Source: an uncultured Clostridia bacterium (GTDB taxonomy: Bacteria > Bacillota > Clostridia > Lachnospirales > Lachnospiraceae). Taken from it: a stretch of DNA of 6,127 nucleotides. Position numbers and translations under genes: made by a program. Where the stretch lies: contig CAMODY010000106.1 of NCBI GenBank assembly GCA_946611595.1, forward strand, positions 1 through 6,127. Direction: 5' to 3'. Below the pieces are notes generated by a model. It was not told where the DNA came from. It searched no databases and saw nothing but the letters and a program-made list of their open reading frames with translations. Below, piece after piece: positions 5,066 to 6,127 of this stretch (positions are counted from its first letter, which is position 1; each line of letters starts with the position of its first letter).

Positions 5066-6127
5066 TTATTTACAGATTACTCTGACTTTGAGCACACCAT
5101 CAAGTGCTTTGATCTTATCTTCAGCGCCATCCGCATTCGCAACATCAAACATGGAATAAGCATAATCGCCTCTTGCCTTGCTGATCATATTGCCAGCTTC
5201 AAGGTCTGCTGCCTTTAAGATATCTGCTGCTGTAAGGGAAGCCTTATGTGCAACACAGATTCTGCATCCACTTACTGCCCCAAGATCTGCTGCCGGATAG
5301 TTAACAGAATTCTTGATGTTACCATTTTCAATAAAGTCGGTAACTTCTTTCACTGCCATGATCGCGCAGTTATCTTCGCTCTCTTCCGTGGACGCTCCAA
5401 GATGCGGAATGAGGATCGTATTCTTCATCTGGCTTGCACCTGCTGTCGGGAAGTCGCATACATATTTCGCAACTTTACCAGACTCTAAAGCAGCTGCCAT
5501 ATCAGCTTCATTTACCAGAGTATCTCTTGCAAGGTTGATCACAACGATGCCATCTTTGCATTTTGCAAGAAGGTCTGTGTTGATCATGCCCTTTGTGGAC
5601 TCTAATGCCGGAACATGGATCGTGATCATGTCTGCATCTTTTACTAGATCTTCCAAAGTATCTACGATTTTCACTTCATCTTTCAGCTGTGCCTTCATCG
5701 CATCGCTCAGGAATGCATCATAGCCGGAAACATCCATGCCAAGGTCAACAGCAACATTGGCAACCTTTACGCCGATTGCGCCAAGACCGATAACGGCAAG
5801 TTTTTTTCCAAAGACTTCGTGTCCTACGAATCTCTTCTTTTCTTTTTCTGTAAGAGCTGCAATATCCGGATCCTCTGCTCTTGCCTTTGTCCAGCCGATA
5901 CCGCCTACTACGTCACGGATACTTGCGATTGCTGCAAAAACAAAAAGTTCTTTAACGCCATTTGCATTTGCGCCCGGAGTATTAAATACAACAATACCCT
6001 GGTCTGCGCATCTATCGAGCGGAATGTTGTTGACACCGGCACCAGCTCTTGCAACAGCAAGCAGTTCCGGTTCAAATTCCATCTCATGCATCTTTGCACT
6101 TCTTACTAAGATGATCTCAGCAGCTTC
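5066..6127 (-). CDS. serA: D-3-phosphoglycerate dehydrogenase, N-terminus outside the window
   Basis: It oxidises 3-phosphoglycerate to 3-phosphohydroxypyruvate with NAD, the first step of serine synthesis. The frame is open through the right edge, so 353 C-terminal residues are seen and roughly 30-35 are missing. The ATG at 6091 is internal, because the upstream codons (EAAEIILVRSAK) continue the conserved domain. Counting from that Met: RAGAGVNNI (15-23), the NAD-binding GLGAIG (102-107), INLARD with catalytic Arg189, and PHLGAST with catalytic His230. The Glu usually found after DVFPTEP-like sequence is not recognisable in CDFPTAGAS (212-220). A C-terminal ACT domain spans about 276-341 and includes SKARGDYAYSMFDV; its serine-binding loop looks altered (HKASLTAADIL). 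DUF1015 lies directly downstream, and serC is expected upstream but is not visible. Confidence 0.95.
   Translation of the reverse strand, partial: EAAEIILVRSAKMHEMEFEPELLAVARAGAGVNNIPLDRCADQGIVVFNTPGANANGVKELFVFAAIASIRDVVGGIGWTKARAEDPDIAALTEKEKKRFVGHEVFGKKLAVIGLGAIGVKVANVAVDLGMDVSGYDAFLSDAMKAQLKDEVKIVDTLEDLVKDADMITIHVPALESTKGMINTDLLAKCKDGIVVINLARDTLVNEADMAAALESGKVAKYVCDFPTAGASQMKNTILIPHLGASTEESEDNCAIMAVKEVTDFIENGNIKNSVNYPAADLGAVSGCRICVAHKASLTAADILKAADLEAGNMISKARGDYAYSMFDVANADGAEDKIKALDGVLKVRVICK

Noticed and set aside
5246..5723. Plus-strand open frames opposite serA
   Set aside because: They are antisense shadows of a clear dehydrogenase gene, with no family resemblance and no convincing ribosome binding site.
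1..6127. CRISPR array, defence system, toxin-antitoxin pair or prophage genes
   Set aside because: No spaced direct repeats, nucleases, transposases, integrases or phage proteins were seen. The genes are ordinary metabolic and housekeeping genes.

Overview
The window looks like chromosomal backbone from a low- to mid-GC Gram-positive anaerobe of the Clostridia, most likely Lachnospiraceae. I base this on the HtpG subtype (IIKKWLY, ISNGCDA), a Lachnospiraceae-type DUF5721 protein, a CIRCE operator, strong AAGGAG/GGAGG ribosome binding sites, and the serA-DUF1015 pair typical of that group. This is recognition from memory, not a search. Every supported gene lies on the minus strand, so the layout is best read from the right-hand end to the left.

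Right end (6127-3723): a D-3-phosphoglycerate dehydrogenase (serA, N-terminus outside the window) is followed after a 77-bp gap, which holds a perfect 9-bp hairpin, by a DUF1015 protein. The two probably form a serine-biosynthesis operon that begins outside the window. Between the DUF1015 stop and the next gene (3722-3368, 355 bp) lies the most unusual object here. It is a 178-bp long imperfect palindrome (3518-3695) whose outer arms match over 27 bp with only two single-base bulges, and it is followed by a T8 tract on the minus strand. It may be a MITE-like repeat, a structured RNA, a terminator, or a mobile element now serving as a terminator. The same gap then holds two dyads and a very good sigma-A promoter (TTGAAA-17-TATAAA).

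Middle (3367-2179): that promoter drives a beta-keto acid cleavage enzyme (BKACE/DUF849 family, usually annotated 3-keto-5-aminohexanoate cleavage protein). It keeps its zinc ligands, but some predicted substrate-pocket residues differ from the lysine-fermentation enzyme, and no other lysine-fermentation gene is in view. A strong terminator follows, then a 62-aa zinc-ribbon protein.

Left part (2152-1): a tRNA-Thr(CGU) gene has its own promoter, leader hairpin and terminator. Next comes a DUF5721 protein, and finally htpG (Hsp90), truncated by the left edge. The htpG promoter overlaps a CIRCE operator, which places it under predicted HrcA control. I saw no CRISPR array, transposase, phage gene or defence system.
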